64,000 nt of DNA, taken from positions 248,001-312,000 of the forward strand of contig NZ_JAKKCM010000004.1 of NCBI RefSeq assembly GCF_021728395.1, given 5' to 3'. Source of the DNA: Vibrio sp. J1-1 (GTDB lineage: Bacteria; Pseudomonadota; Gammaproteobacteria; Enterobacterales; Vibrionaceae). The notes under the pieces were generated by a model, which was not told where the DNA came from, made no database searches, and worked only from the letters and a program-made list of their open reading frames with translations. Shown in pieces: positions 1 through 8,363 of this stretch. Each line of letters starts with the position of its first letter. Positions within the stretch are counted from its first letter, which is position 1. The position numbers and the translations under genes were made by a program.

Positions 1-492
1 AATTGGATTAAACGGGGAGACATGAAACGCTTTTTCTTGCTTCCACCCGAACTGTTCATCATCCTGCTGAGCGGAAACAGCATAGTAATGACGTTCATTC
101 CAAGGTGTATTGCTTACTTCAGCTAACAAGTATTTCCATTCACCAAGCTTGTTATAAACATAGTAAAAATTAACCGGACTAAAATAGAGGCCCAAATAGC
201 GCAAGTGGCAAACCGCAATGACGCGGCCATCACATCTAACGCCTGTCAGGCTTTCCAATTTATCTTGTACTGCCTTTTTAAGGTTTCCTTCACCGACATA
301 ATCACTGCGTTTAAACCTAGCCCAATGCCACCAGCGTGTACCAAATCCCCACACTTTTTTTTCCAGCTCATCAATTTCGTCAACATCAATGGCTGGCATA
401 AATAGCGAATAGTTCAGCTCGTGCGACACGGGTGTGAAGCGACGATGTCTTACATTGCCAATAAACAATCGGCTGTTCATACAGCTAGCCAT
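1..492 (-). CDS. DUF1365 family protein (partial, C-terminus beyond window)
   Basis: The reading frame stays open from the start codon to the window edge, giving 164 residues of an N-terminal part. It begins MASCMNSRLFIGNVRHRR and contains the DUF1365 pattern: VRHRRF near the start, then a WWHWARF stretch, then LRYLGLYFSPVNFYYVY and a WNERHYY segment. Family members run to about 250 residues, so roughly a third is missing. DUF1365 has no proven biochemical role. It is usually encoded beside an FAD oxidoreductase and a cyclopropane-fatty-acid synthase, suggesting membrane-lipid modification. The gene follows the FAD oxidoreductase directly: TAA, one base, then ATG at 492. A second in-frame ATG at 480 gives the more family-like start MNSRLF, so the exact start is uncertain. 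Confidence 0.85.
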   Translation of the reverse strand, partial: MASCMNSRLFIGNVRHRRFTPVSHELNYSLFMPAIDVDEIDELEKKVWGFGTRWWHWARFKRSDYVGEGNLKKAVQDKLESLTGVRCDGRVIAVCHLRYLGLYFSPVNFYYVYNKLGEWKYLLAEVSNTPWNERHYYAVSAQQDDEQFGWKQEKAFHVSPFNPI

Positions 493-493
493 G

Positions 494-1786
494 TTATGCC
501 GCGCCTCTTTGCAACGAAGTAACATCTTGTGTTTTCGTTTTCTCTTTCAGCGTTTTGACCACATCCAAAGCGCTACGTACGCCATCTTCATGAAACCCGT
601 TATGCCAATAAGCCCCACAGAACCAGGTATGTGCAACACCCTGAATCTCACTCCTCCTCTGCTGAGCGGCTATAGATTCGGTCGTAAACACGGGATGATC
701 GTAAGTGAACTTGCGAAGAATTTTGCTTGCGTCAATTTGATCGGTGCTGTTCAACGTTACGCAAAAAGTATGTGTAGAGTCTAAATGCTGAAGTATATTC
801 ATATCGTAGGTAAGTGACGGCAATCGTTGTTTTTCGCTATCACAACCCTCTAACAGATAGTTCCAGGAAGCCCACGCGGCTTTACGTTTCGGAAGCAAAC
901 TTGTATCAGTGTGCAGAACCACCTCGTTGGATTGATAAGCCATATCACCAAGAATACTTTGCTCCTCGTCAGACAGCTCACTGAGCATTCTCATTGCCTG
1001 ATCACTGTGGCAAGCAAATATCACTTCATCGAACCACTCCGTAGTCCCGTTTACGTGTAATAGCACACGATCTTTACTTCGCGTAACGCTTTCAACCGGG
1101 CTGTTGAGACGGATATTTTGTGCAAATCCTTGAGTCAATGGAGGAATATAAGCGCGAGAGCCGCCTTTGATCACATACCACTGTGGACGATTCGTCACAT
1201 CAAGCAATCCGTGGTTCAAGAAGAAGCGTAAGAAAAACATCAACGGAAATGCACGCATGTCCGCGAGTGTAGAAGACCAAATTGCCGCGCCCATAGGGAG
1301 AATATAATTATCAGTGAAGAACTGACTAAACTTATGTTCATCGAGGAACTCTCCAAGCGTTTGCAGGTTTGTATTCTCATCGTTGGCGAAGCTTTTCGCT
1401 AACTTGTTAAAACGAAGAATCTCGTAGATAAAACGATAGAACTTTGGATTAAACCAATTACGCTTTTGCGCGAAAAGTGTAGAAATCGTGTGCCCGTTGT
1501 ACTCTAAGCCGTTCGCCTTGTTACGGACGCTAAAGCTCATTTGAGTCGGTATACCTTCTACACCAATTTCATTCATCATCTTGATAAAATTAGGATAGGT
1601 ACGGTCGTTATAAACGATAAAGCCTGTGTCAATTGCATAGTCTTTTCCATCCACAGTGACATCAACGGTTGCTGTGTGCCCACCGATGTAATCATTCGCT
1701 TCAAATAAAGTAATGTCATGTTCTTTATGCAAGTAGTAACCGCACGTCAGTCCGGATATCCCAGTGCCTATAATTGCAATTTTCAT
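494..1786 (-). CDS. FAD-dependent amine-oxidase-like oxidoreductase
   Basis: This 430-residue protein opens with a dinucleotide-binding Rossmann motif GTGISG at residues 7-12, followed by an acidic residue after the second strand (LFEAND), as in FAD-binding flavoproteins of the amine oxidase/phytoene desaturase superfamily. GGHTATVDV and DTGFIVYN fit the NAD/FAD-binding protein subgroup (COG2907) encoded next to DUF1365 and cyclopropane-fatty-acid synthase. The substrate is unknown; a role in fatty-acid or membrane-lipid modification is inferred from neighbours. There is no signal peptide, so it is probably cytoplasmic. It lies 13 bp after the SDR gene on the same strand and 1 bp before the DUF1365 gene, so it is part of a four-gene or longer operon. 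Confidence 0.9.
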   Translation of the reverse strand: MKIAIIGTGISGLTCGYYLHKEHDITLFEANDYIGGHTATVDVTVDGKDYAIDTGFIVYNDRTYPNFIKMMNEIGVEGIPTQMSFSVRNKANGLEYNGHTISTLFAQKRNWFNPKFYRFIYEILRFNKLAKSFANDENTNLQTLGEFLDEHKFSQFFTDNYILPMGAAIWSSTLADMRAFPLMFFLRFFLNHGLLDVTNRPQWYVIKGGSRAYIPPLTQGFAQNIRLNSPVESVTRSKDRVLLHVNGTTEWFDEVIFACHSDQAMRMLSELSDEEQSILGDMAYQSNEVVLHTDTSLLPKRKAAWASWNYLLEGCDSEKQRLPSLTYDMNILQHLDSTHTFCVTLNSTDQIDASKILRKFTYDHPVFTTESIAAQQRRSEIQGVAHTWFCGAYWHNGFHEDGVRSALDVVKTLKEKTKTQDVTSLQRGAA

Positions 1787-1799
1787 ATTTTCTTCCTTT

Positions 1800-2525
1800 T
1801 TAAGACACGAGTTTACGCATTAAGTAGGCTTGCCAGCGGTATGGAAACAACGAAATGAAGCGAAGAATGCTGGTAAACCTCGCCGGGAAATAGATGAGGC
1901 TTTTGTTTGCCGCAAGTTGCTTCCTGATCGATTCAGATGCTTGCTTGACGGAGATGATCATCGGCATTTCAAAGGTGTTTTTGTCGGTCAGCGGCGTTTC
2001 GACAAAGCCGGGAAAGACCGTCACGACCTGTATACCTTTATTTGCGAGATCTAAGGCAAGTGTTCTAGCAAAGTAGCTCACAGCCGCTTTCGATGCGCCG
2101 TACGCTTCCGCTCTCGGTAAAGCCACTTCAGAAGCAATAGACCCGACAATCACCACACGATGTCCCGGTTCAAAATAGCTCTGGCAGGCTTCGACGCAAT
2201 TTGCCACCCCAATAACGTTGACATTCAGTACTCTCGCCATGAGTCTCGCGTCAACGTGGCCATTGTCCATATACTCGCAATCACCAGCGTTGAAAAACCA
2301 GGTACCTGGAACAAAGTTAAGTGATGACAGAGCATGTATAGTCTCTTCGTAGTTAGTCACATCAAACCGAAGTGTTTCAATCTGCGGAGAATGCTCGCTT
2401 AACTCATTGAGTACGGCTTCGTTACGCCCGCACGCAATCACGCGCCAACCAGAATTGGCGTAATCCAATACAAGCTGCTTTCCAATGCCAGATGTCGCGC
2501 CTGTGATCAAAATCGAACCACTCAT
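1800..2525 (-). CDS. SDR family NAD(P)-dependent oxidoreductase
   Basis: A 241-residue classical short-chain dehydrogenase/reductase. The cofactor motif TGATSGIG is at residues 8-15, the NAG motif (FFNAGD) is in the middle, and the catalytic Ser129, Tyr142 and Lys146 lie in VGSIAS and YGASK. Length is normal for the family. The substrate cannot be told from sequence. In similar gammaproteobacterial clusters this SDR accompanies the FAD oxidoreductase, DUF1365 and Cfa genes. The start overlaps the stop of the upstream SnoaL-like gene by 4 bp (ATGA), so the two are translationally coupled. Confidence 0.9.
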   Translation of the reverse strand: MSGSILITGATSGIGKQLVLDYANSGWRVIACGRNEAVLNELSEHSPQIETLRFDVTNYEETIHALSSLNFVPGTWFFNAGDCEYMDNGHVDARLMARVLNVNVIGVANCVEACQSYFEPGHRVVIVGSIASEVALPRAEAYGASKAAVSYFARTLALDLANKGIQVVTVFPGFVETPLTDKNTFEMPMIISVKQASESIRKQLAANKSLIYFPARFTSILRFISLFPYRWQAYLMRKLVS

Positions 2526-2941
2526 TGCGATAACCTCTGCTTCACGATTTTTACCACCGAGCCAAGTAGAGGTAAGTTTTCATATAACATCTCTCCGAGG
2601 TCAAAGTAGTCACGGTGATAAATGACCTGTCCTTCCGCAAACTTCAGATGAGAGGCACCATTTACCAAAATTGGCGACCCGCCCTGTAACTTTGGATGAA
2701 GTAATTCCATCGTCCAGGTAATAAAACCCGTTTCGTCCACCTGTTGGTGTTCATGTATGACAAAGTCACAGCGGATAACGTTGGTATAAAGAGATTGAAA
2801 GTATTGGTAGAGTGCGGTTCTCCCCTCTAATCGATGCGCTGCGTCTTCAAACACCACATCAGGATGATAAATTTCATCCAGCAGATGTAAGTTATCTTTG
2901 CTGAGCTGCTGGTAAATATCGACGACAGACCGTAATTCCAT
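2522..2941 (-). CDS. SnoaL/NTF2-like fold protein
   Basis: The protein has 139 residues from MELRSVVDIYQQL. The N-terminal helix, the DEIYHPDVVFEDAAHRLEG segment and the later WTMELLHP strand are typical of the SnoaL-like NTF2 fold, a small cone-shaped barrel used by isomerases, hydratases and binding proteins. No function can be assigned. The frame extends upstream to 3013, but AGGAG stands 7-8 bases before the ATG at 2941 and the upstream stretch looks non-coding, so 2941 is chosen. It is the first gene of the operon with the SDR, FAD oxidoreductase and DUF1365 genes, and its promoter region carries two GTTGTAC dyads. Confidence 0.82.
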   Translation of the reverse strand: MELRSVVDIYQQLSKDNLHLLDEIYHPDVVFEDAAHRLEGRTALYQYFQSLYTNVIRCDFVIHEHQQVDETGFITWTMELLHPKLQGGSPILVNGASHLKFAEGQVIYHRDYFDLGEMLYENLPLLGSVVKIVKQRLSQ

Positions 2942-2973
2942 TTCGTTGCTCCTACGCACCTTCAACCGTTTGT

Positions 2974-3044
2974 GTTGTACAAAAATATTATACGTACAAC
3001 ATAGACTAATCACATAAAGTTGTACAAAAAATATTTTGTATAAC
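2974..3044 (-). promoter_or_regulatory. Promoter region with two GTTGTAC dyads, possible MerR-type (LitR/CarH-like) operators
   Basis: GTTGTAC (2974-2980) and GTACAAC (2994-3000) form a perfect 7-bp inverted repeat with a 13-bp spacer. A second dyad, GTTGTAC (3019-3025) and GTATAAC (3038-3044), has a 12-bp spacer and one mismatch. A minus-strand TATAAT (2987-2992) lies inside the first dyad, so a bound protein would block RNA polymerase. TGTACA-type half sites are known for MerR-family light regulators that control cfa, photolyase and DUF1365 gene sets in Pseudomonas. Assigning that regulator here is an inference, because no MerR gene lies in the window. Confidence 0.5.
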
Positions 3045-3101
3045 TTTGTTTCTTTTAGGTGTGATACGTGAACAAGGAAGGTAGCGATCAGACAAGCGAA
3101 A

Positions 3102-3129
3102 AAAAGGCTTGGTAAAAACCAAGCCTTTT
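3102..3129 (-). terminator. Intrinsic terminator after htpX
   Basis: A 12-bp perfect stem (3102-3113 with 3118-3129) closes a 4-base loop. On the minus strand it is followed by a run of T (complement of the A run at 3099-3105). It lies 15 bp after the htpX stop. Confidence 0.85.
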
Positions 3130-3144
3130 CAGAAAATTATTCGA

Positions 3145-4014
3145 TTAGTATTGTTGATTACGTAAAGCGTTAATACGCTTATCTAGCGGTGGGTGGCTCA
3201 TTAGTAGCTCCGTCAGAGACTGCTTACCGTTGATACCAAACGCCATCATAGTGCCATCTAACTTCGACTCTTGGCTCATTTTTAAACGTTCAAGAGCAGC
3301 AATCATTTTTTCTTTGCCAACTAGATGAGCCGCACCGGCGTCTGCATGGAACTCACGATGACGGCTATACCACATGGTGATGAAGCTTGCTAAGAAACCA
3401 AACACCAGTTCCAGTACCATAGAGACACCAAAATACACCATCATGTTTGAACCCTGGCCTTCTTCCTCATCATTAGACGCCACCATGTTGGCGATAAAAC
3501 GAGACAAGAAGATTACAAACGTGTTCACAACACCCTGCATCAGTGTCATTGTGACCATGTCACCATTCGCAATATGGCTCACCTCGTGTGCCAACACAGC
3601 TTCGGCTTCATCACGAGTCATGTTATGTAACAGACCCGTAGAAACCGCAACCAATGAGTCATCACGCTTTGCACCTGTCGCGAAGGCATTAATATCTGGT
3701 GAATCATAAATGGCCACCGTTGGCATGCCGATCCCCGCTTGCTGAGCCTGACGGCCTACTGTCTCCAGTAGCCAATGCTCTGTTTCGTTACGTGGGCTTT
3801 CAATAACCATACCGCCAACCGAACGCAGCGCCATGCCTTTTGACATCATTAACGAAATCAGTGCACCACCAAAACCAAAGACCGCAGCCATAATCAGCAA
3901 ACCAGACAAACTGCCCGGCTGCATTCCCGTTGTAGCGTAAACAATATTCAGAACAACACTAAGAACTAGCACGACGGCTAGGTTAGTTGCCAGGAATAAC
4001 ATAACTCGCTTCAT
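3145..4014 (-). CDS. htpX: Membrane zinc metalloprotease HtpX
   Basis: At 289 residues this is the normal length for HtpX, the M48B inner-membrane protease that degrades damaged membrane proteins alongside FtsH. Two N-terminal hydrophobic segments (about 4-26 and 36-56) precede the zinc motif HEVSH at 143-147. A third zinc ligand is probably Glu221 in SRHREFHAD, and two more hydrophobic stretches lie between (about 155-175 and 195-213). The active site faces the cytoplasm in known homologues. The gene stands alone, with a terminator directly downstream and a 312-bp gap upstream. In enterobacteria htpX is stress-induced; I could not identify a convincing promoter here. Confidence 0.96.
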   Translation of the reverse strand: MKRVMLFLATNLAVVLVLSVVLNIVYATTGMQPGSLSGLLIMAAVFGFGGALISLMMSKGMALRSVGGMVIESPRNETEHWLLETVGRQAQQAGIGMPTVAIYDSPDINAFATGAKRDDSLVAVSTGLLHNMTRDEAEAVLAHEVSHIANGDMVTMTLMQGVVNTFVIFLSRFIANMVASNDEEEGQGSNMMVYFGVSMVLELVFGFLASFITMWYSRHREFHADAGAAHLVGKEKMIAALERLKMSQESKLDGTMMAFGINGKQSLTELLMSHPPLDKRINALRNQQY

Positions 4015-4326
4015 TACTTTTCTCCGAGGAAGCTTATTGTTGTAAAAGCCGATCCCATTTGGTTTCGTACTCCGTTGCGTTATAGATATAGTCTATCGCT
4101 GTTAAAAACAAGGTTAAGCAATAAATTGCAACATTTGTTTTCTCAACTGAAATAAATCGTAAATTTTTATAGCCTAAAAACAGTATTTTAGACTAGGTTT
4201 AGACTTTGGTCTTATTGTCCGATTGTTTGAGCGTGCTAAATTCAAGTCAGATGAACAAAAACAGAGCAAACTCTAAACACGTTCCAACGTCGAGTAGCTC
4301 TAAATCCATGTCTTGAGGGAAAAATC
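4015..4326. other. Intergenic region between divergent htpX and a small ORF
   Basis: This AT-rich 312-bp gap must hold the htpX promoter and that of the small plus-strand gene. TTGAGGGA, a few bases before 4327, serves as ribosome site of the small gene. No dyad, repeat or RNA structure stands out. Confidence 0.5.
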
Positions 4327-4494
4327 ATGGTAGAAACTAACGACTATCAAATGGCTATAGATTTACTACGTTGTCACCTAGGTATCTCAGAGGACGAGGC
4401 AAAGCAACAACTTGGTATTTCTACTGATGACCATATGGCTAATCGTATTGCAGAAACGCAACACGCATTGATGGGTCTAGGAAACGAAAAATAA
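4327..4494 (+). CDS. Small conserved-looking protein, 55 residues
   Basis: The frame encodes 55 residues beginning MVETNDYQMAIDLLRCHLG. It has a GAGG ribosome site about 8 bases before the ATG and a strong terminator 26 bp after its stop, so it is a complete short transcription unit. The protein is acidic, probably all-helical, has one cysteine and no membrane segment. The LGISEDEAKQQLGIS stretch resembles a short helix-turn-helix or ANTAR-like helical element, but that is not enough to call a function. I do not recognise the family. Confidence 0.65.
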   Translation: MVETNDYQMAIDLLRCHLGISEDEAKQQLGISTDDHMANRIAETQHALMGLGNEK

Positions 4495-4520
4495 ACCTGA
4501 GTTAGGTTTACGAATAATGC

Positions 4521-4553
4521 AAAGGGCTGCGTAATGCAGCCCTTTCGTTTTTT
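4521..4553 (+). terminator. Intrinsic terminator after the small ORF
   Basis: A 10-bp perfect stem (4521-4530 with 4536-4545) encloses a 5-base loop and is followed by CGTTTTTT on the plus strand. It lies just beyond the bioD stop and may also slow minus-strand transcription. Confidence 0.85.
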
Positions 4554-4556
4554 ATA

Positions 4557-5240
4557 CTAGCGTTGAAGTAGAGGATCGATGTTAATGTATTTCCCGAGTT
4601 CTTTGCGCTTAGCACTAGGGACATACGGAATCTCACCTAATTTTGGGGTACCTAATCGAGATTCGAGCATTTCAATTATGTCCGCATAGTGCTCTGTACC
4701 AGGGTTTACGCGATTTGCTACCCATCCAACAAGGTTCAGGCCATCGGCTCGAATCGCCTCTGCCGTTAAAAAAGCATGACTCAAACAGCCCAGTTTAATA
4801 CCAACGACCAAAACGACTGGAAGCTGCTCTTGTTTCACCCAGGTAGAGAGATTGTCTGTATCCGAAACCGGGACACGCCAGCCCCCAGCACCTTCAACTA
4901 ATACCATGTCAGCCTGAGCTTTATGCTGGGTCAGTTTTTCGCTTAAAACGTCGTATCTAATCTCAACATCTTCATGTTTAGCAGCGATATGCGGCGAAGT
5001 CGGAAGCTCCAGTGCATACGGATTTATATCATCGTAAGCCACTTCTAGTGTCGCTGCTTTTTGTAAATGCAACGCATCTGAGTTACGCCAACCTTGCTCT
5101 GTCTTTTCGCTTCCTGCTGCCACTGGCTTATAACCAATGGTGTTTAACCCTTTTGCCGCCAACGCTTGCAGAATGGCTTTAGACGCTACCGTTTTTCCTA
5201 CATCAGTATCCGTACCAGCAATAAAAAAAGCATCAATCAT
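4557..5240 (-). CDS. bioD: Dethiobiotin synthetase
   Basis: ATP-dependent closure of the ureido ring of DAPA with CO2 to form dethiobiotin, the penultimate biotin step. The 227-residue protein starts [17 protein letters not shown], with the P-loop GTDTDVGKT at 9-17, then KPVAAG (substrate lysine) and [10 protein letters not shown] in the middle. The frame extends 7 codons further upstream, but ATG at 5240 overlaps the bioC stop as ATGA, the usual coupled arrangement. It is the last gene of bioBFCD. Confidence 0.95.
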   Translation of the reverse strand: MIDAFFIAGTDTDVGKTVASKAILQALAAKGLNTIGYKPVAAGSEKTEQGWRNSDALHLQKAATLEVAYDDINPYALELPTSPHIAAKHEDVEIRYDVLSEKLTQHKAQADMVLVEGAGGWRVPVSDTDNLSTWVKQEQLPVVLVVGIKLGCLSHAFLTAEAIRADGLNLVGWVANRVNPGTEHYADIIEMLESRLGTPKLGEIPYVPSAKRKELGKYINIDPLLQR

Positions 5241-6043
5241 AGATGTATTACTCCAAAACAAACCTGATAACTTGCAGGTAAAAGACCTTTATCGTTTTTG
5301 AATTCTTGGTACGCACGTTCTACGTGTAAAAGTTTGCGGCGGCTTGTCAGCGCAGGAGAGCGACCACTAACATGGGTTGCTCCGATACCTTTAAGATCCC
5401 GCATAACAGAAAACGCCGAGTCGTACCAAACTGTGATGGAGGTCAAGTCTAGATGATGGTCATTGCAGTGAGCTTGCGCCAACGCAATTTTTACCTGATT
5501 GATAGTTATAAAGTCATTGACGTGTTGATATGCATCAATTTTTTTCCATGATTCACGTAGCTCATAAAGTGATCCATCAACAAGAGTAGAGAAAAAGCCA
5601 GCTCCCCCCTCTTTCAGGATTCGGCGCACTTCACGTAGCGGGTAGCTCAAATCGCAGCACCACTGCAAAGCCAAACTAGAGAAGACATAATCAAAACTAT
5701 GATCCTCAAAAGGCAAATTTTCTGCGTCAGCTAACACATAGCGTGCTCTTTCGTCACCACATCGTTGTTGGGCTTTATTGAGCATCTCTTGAGAGATGTC
5801 AGCGCAAACCACTTCGGCACCTCGTTGTTGGAGTAACTCAGAGAAGTATCCTGTTCCACAGCCGAGATCTAAAATGCGCTTTCCTGATAAGTCTTCTGGA
5901 AGCCTCGCTAATAATCGATGCCCGACATCGCGCTGAAAGGCTGCATGTGCATCATAAGTATGGGCGGCTTTTCCGAATGAAGTAGCGATAGCACTCTTAT
6001 CTTGACCATCAGGAGCCAGATCTCTCTGTTCTGCTTGATTCAT
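5237..6043 (-). CDS. bioC: Malonyl-ACP O-methyltransferase
   Basis: BioC methylates malonyl-ACP so that the fatty-acid machinery can build pimeloyl-ACP methyl ester for biotin. The 268-residue protein carries the SAM motif [15 protein letters not shown] at about 57-71 and [12 protein letters not shown], the motif IV region typical of BioC. It sits between bioF and bioD. Its ATG overlaps the bioF stop (TAATG) and its stop overlaps bioD. The partner esterase gene bioH is not in the window; in Vibrio-like genomes it lies elsewhere. Confidence 0.94.
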   Translation of the reverse strand: MNQAEQRDLAPDGQDKSAIATSFGKAAHTYDAHAAFQRDVGHRLLARLPEDLSGKRILDLGCGTGYFSELLQQRGAEVVCADISQEMLNKAQQRCGDERARYVLADAENLPFEDHSFDYVFSSLALQWCCDLSYPLREVRRILKEGGAGFFSTLVDGSLYELRESWKKIDAYQHVNDFITINQVKIALAQAHCNDHHLDLTSITVWYDSAFSVMRDLKGIGATHVSGRSPALTSRRKLLHVERAYQEFKNDKGLLPASYQVCFGVIHL

Positions 6044-7194
6044 TACCGCGCTCCTAGTGCTTGTTCAAGTACGTGAGACAATGTTTTGATTTGATCTTTG
6101 GTATGATTAGCCGTCAAGGTGATACGTAACCGGGACGTCCCCGCTGGAACCGTAGGCGGCCGAATTGCCGTAACCCAGAAGCCGTTTTTGCGACAAGAGT
6201 CTGCCACACTCAATGCTTGTTCAGCGTCACCGATAACAAAAGGTTTAATCGGTGTCAGCGTTTCAATAAAGCCGCTCATGTCTTGTAAGCACTCCTGATA
6301 GTAAGCACCTAACTCAGCCAACTTCTCGCGCCGCCAACCTTGCTCTTGAACGATGGAAACGGCATGGGTTAACGCATACGCTTGCGCCGGAGGCATTGCT
6401 GTGGAGTAAACATGATGTCGCGCGAACTGTGTTAGGAAGTCGCCAGTAACTTGATCACACAAAATGGCGGCACCGGAGACGCCAAATGCTTTGCCAAAAG
6501 TGACCACGAGAATATCTGGCTTGATACTGGCCTCTTCACACGAACCACCACCAGTATCGCCTAACACACCAATACCATGGGCATCATCCACTGCTAGCCA
6601 GGCATCATTTTCTTGAGTAATTTGGGCAAGCGCCGCGAGGGGAGCGCAATCGCCATCCATGCTAAAGACACCTTCCGTAACTACTAGATGATTATGATTA
6701 CACTCGAGAAGCGATTTAAGGTGCGTCATGTCGTTATGCTTAAAGCGCTTCATTTTAGCTGGCGACAATGCACCCGCTTCCATTAAAGACGCGTGATTGA
6801 GTCGGTCTTGCAGTAAGACATCCGACTTTTCCAGCAAAGTAAACAATAATGCCTGATTAGCACTGAAGCCCGAACCAAACAATATTGCTCGTTCATACCC
6901 CAACCACTCAGTCAGCGCAGATTCTAGATTACTGTGCGCGGCGCTAAATCCGGTCACCATAGGTGAAGCCCCACTACCACTGCCGTAAACACTTAGCCCT
7001 TGCTGCCAAGCCCGAACCAACGCTTGATCATTGGCCAAGCCAAGATAATCGTTACTCGAGAAATTGATATAACGTTTACCAGCATGTTCCAGAACGGACT
7101 GATTACCGGCAAACACTAAGTTCATAGAGCGATCCAGCCCCTGCTCTTTACGCTGAGCGAGTGCTGATTCGATACGAGATTTAAACGCTGGCAT
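6043..7194 (-). CDS. bioF: 8-amino-7-oxononanoate synthase
   Basis: PLP enzyme joining pimeloyl-thioester and alanine to give KAPA. From MPAFKSRIE the protein has 383 residues, matching the E. coli length of 384. Landmarks are GSGSGASPM near 71-79, [13 protein letters not shown] around 200-212 (PLP aspartate and histidine) and [11 protein letters not shown] with the Schiff-base Lys235. The longer open frame to 7275 lies inside bioB and is not family-like, so the start at 7194 is chosen. It overlaps the 3' end of bioB by 14 bp. Confidence 0.95.
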   Translation of the reverse strand: MPAFKSRIESALAQRKEQGLDRSMNLVFAGNQSVLEHAGKRYINFSSNDYLGLANDQALVRAWQQGLSVYGSGSGASPMVTGFSAAHSNLESALTEWLGYERAILFGSGFSANQALLFTLLEKSDVLLQDRLNHASLMEAGALSPAKMKRFKHNDMTHLKSLLECNHNHLVVTEGVFSMDGDCAPLAALAQITQENDAWLAVDDAHGIGVLGDTGGGSCEEASIKPDILVVTFGKAFGVSGAAILCDQVTGDFLTQFARHHVYSTAMPPAQAYALTHAVSIVQEQGWRREKLAELGAYYQECLQDMSGFIETLTPIKPFVIGDAEQALSVADSCRKNGFWVTAIRPPTVPAGTSRLRITLTANHTKDQIKTLSHVLEQALGAR

Positions 7195-8233
7195 CGTAGA
7201 AAAGGTCGTCTTTAGTCGGGCGAGCGGCGACACGCTCCACCACGCGATCAAGCAATTCGTTCTCTTCAATTTCATCCGGCTTTTGCGAGACTTCCTGACT
7301 ATTTATGCCCAACTTGTTAAACAGCATCATATCTTTGTCTTCAGAAGGGTTTGGTGTAGTCAGTAGCTTACAACCGTAGAAAACAGAATTCGCACCAGCC
7401 ATAAAGCACAGCGTTTGCATCTGCTCATTCATGTTTTCGCGTCCAGCAGACAAGCGAACAGCAGATTGAGGCATCATGATACGTGCGATAGCAATGAGAC
7501 GAATGAAATCAAATGGTTCAACATCTTCGACTTTTTCAAGCGGCGTGCCTTTTACTTTTACCAGCATATTGATTGGCACGCTCTCTGGGTGCGTTGGCAA
7601 GTTCGCGAGCTCGACTAAGAGTCCAGCACGGTCGTTTGCACTCTCACCCATACCAATAATGCCACCCGAGCAGATTTTCATCCCTGCATCACGAACGTGA
7701 GATAGCGTATCCAGACGATCCTGATAAGTACGGGTAGTGATGATATTGCCGTAAAACTCAGGCGACGTATCTAAGTTGTGGTTGTAATAATCTAGCCCTG
7801 CATCCGCGAGTTGATTCGCTTGCTCAGGTGTCAGCATGCCTAGCGTCATACAGGTTTCTAGACCCATCTCTTTCACGCCTTTGATCATATCCGTCAGATG
7901 TGGCATGTCGCGTTCTTTCGGGTTTTTCCACGCTGCACCCATACAAAAACGTGTAGAACCTGCACTTTTCGCTTTTTGCGCCGCATCGAGTACACGTTCA
8001 ACTTCCATCAGACGCTCTTTTTCAATGTCTGTGGTGTATCTCGCGCTTTGAGGACAATACTTACAGTCTTCTGGGCACGCACCCGTCTTGATTGACAGCA
8101 GTGTACTGACTTGAACATGATTGGTTTGTTGGTATTGGCGGTGTACAAGTTGTGCTTCGAACAGAAGATCCATGAATGGTTTTTCCATTAGCTCTCGCAC
8201 TTCTGCATGCGTCCAGTTATGACGTACTTCCAC
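7181..8233 (-). CDS. bioB: Biotin synthase
   Basis: Radical-SAM enzyme inserting sulfur into dethiobiotin. The 350-residue form starts at a GTG (VEVRHNW), preceded by AAAGGA at good spacing. A GTG six codons upstream (8251) is possible but has a poorer site. The radical-SAM cysteines Cys53, Cys57 and Cys60 (CPEDCKYC) fall at the same numbers as in E. coli BioB. YNHNLDTS and the later RLSAGRENM (arginine ligand of the 2Fe-2S cluster) are also present. First gene of bioBFCD, divergent from bioA and under the BirA-like operator. Confidence 0.96.
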   Translation of the reverse strand: MEVRHNWTHAEVRELMEKPFMDLLFEAQLVHRQYQQTNHVQVSTLLSIKTGACPEDCKYCPQSARYTTDIEKERLMEVERVLDAAQKAKSAGSTRFCMGAAWKNPKERDMPHLTDMIKGVKEMGLETCMTLGMLTPEQANQLADAGLDYYNHNLDTSPEFYGNIITTRTYQDRLDTLSHVRDAGMKICSGGIIGMGESANDRAGLLVELANLPTHPESVPINMLVKVKGTPLEKVEDVEPFDFIRLIAIARIMMPQSAVRLSAGRENMNEQMQTLCFMAGANSVFYGCKLLTTPNPSEDKDMMLFNKLGINSQEVSQKPDEIEENELLDRVVERVAARPTKDDLFYDASV

Positions 8234-8262
8234 GTGTAATCCTTTGGTCACTTTTTTTGTTG

Positions 8263-8299
8263 TGTTGACAGTCTACCGAGTCCCGTTAAACTGTCAACA
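8263..8299. promoter_or_regulatory. Probable BirA operator between bioB and bioA
   Basis: TGTTGACAGT (8263-8272) and ACTGTCAACA (8290-8299) form a perfect 10-bp inverted repeat around a 17-bp spacer, in the middle of the divergent bioB/bioA gap. Position and geometry match the BirA-biotin repressor box of gammaproteobacteria. The half-site differs from the enterobacterial TTGTAAACC. The identity of the repressor is inferred from location. Confidence 0.75.
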
Positions 8300-8363
8300 A
8301 AAGCACAAAATCAAAAGTTTACTTCTGGTTAATTTTTAATCTATTTGAATTTTGGAATTACTC

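Noticed and set aside
205-784. Plus-strand open frames at 205-405 and 434-784
   Set aside because: They lie antisense to the DUF1365 and FAD oxidoreductase genes, which have clear family motifs.
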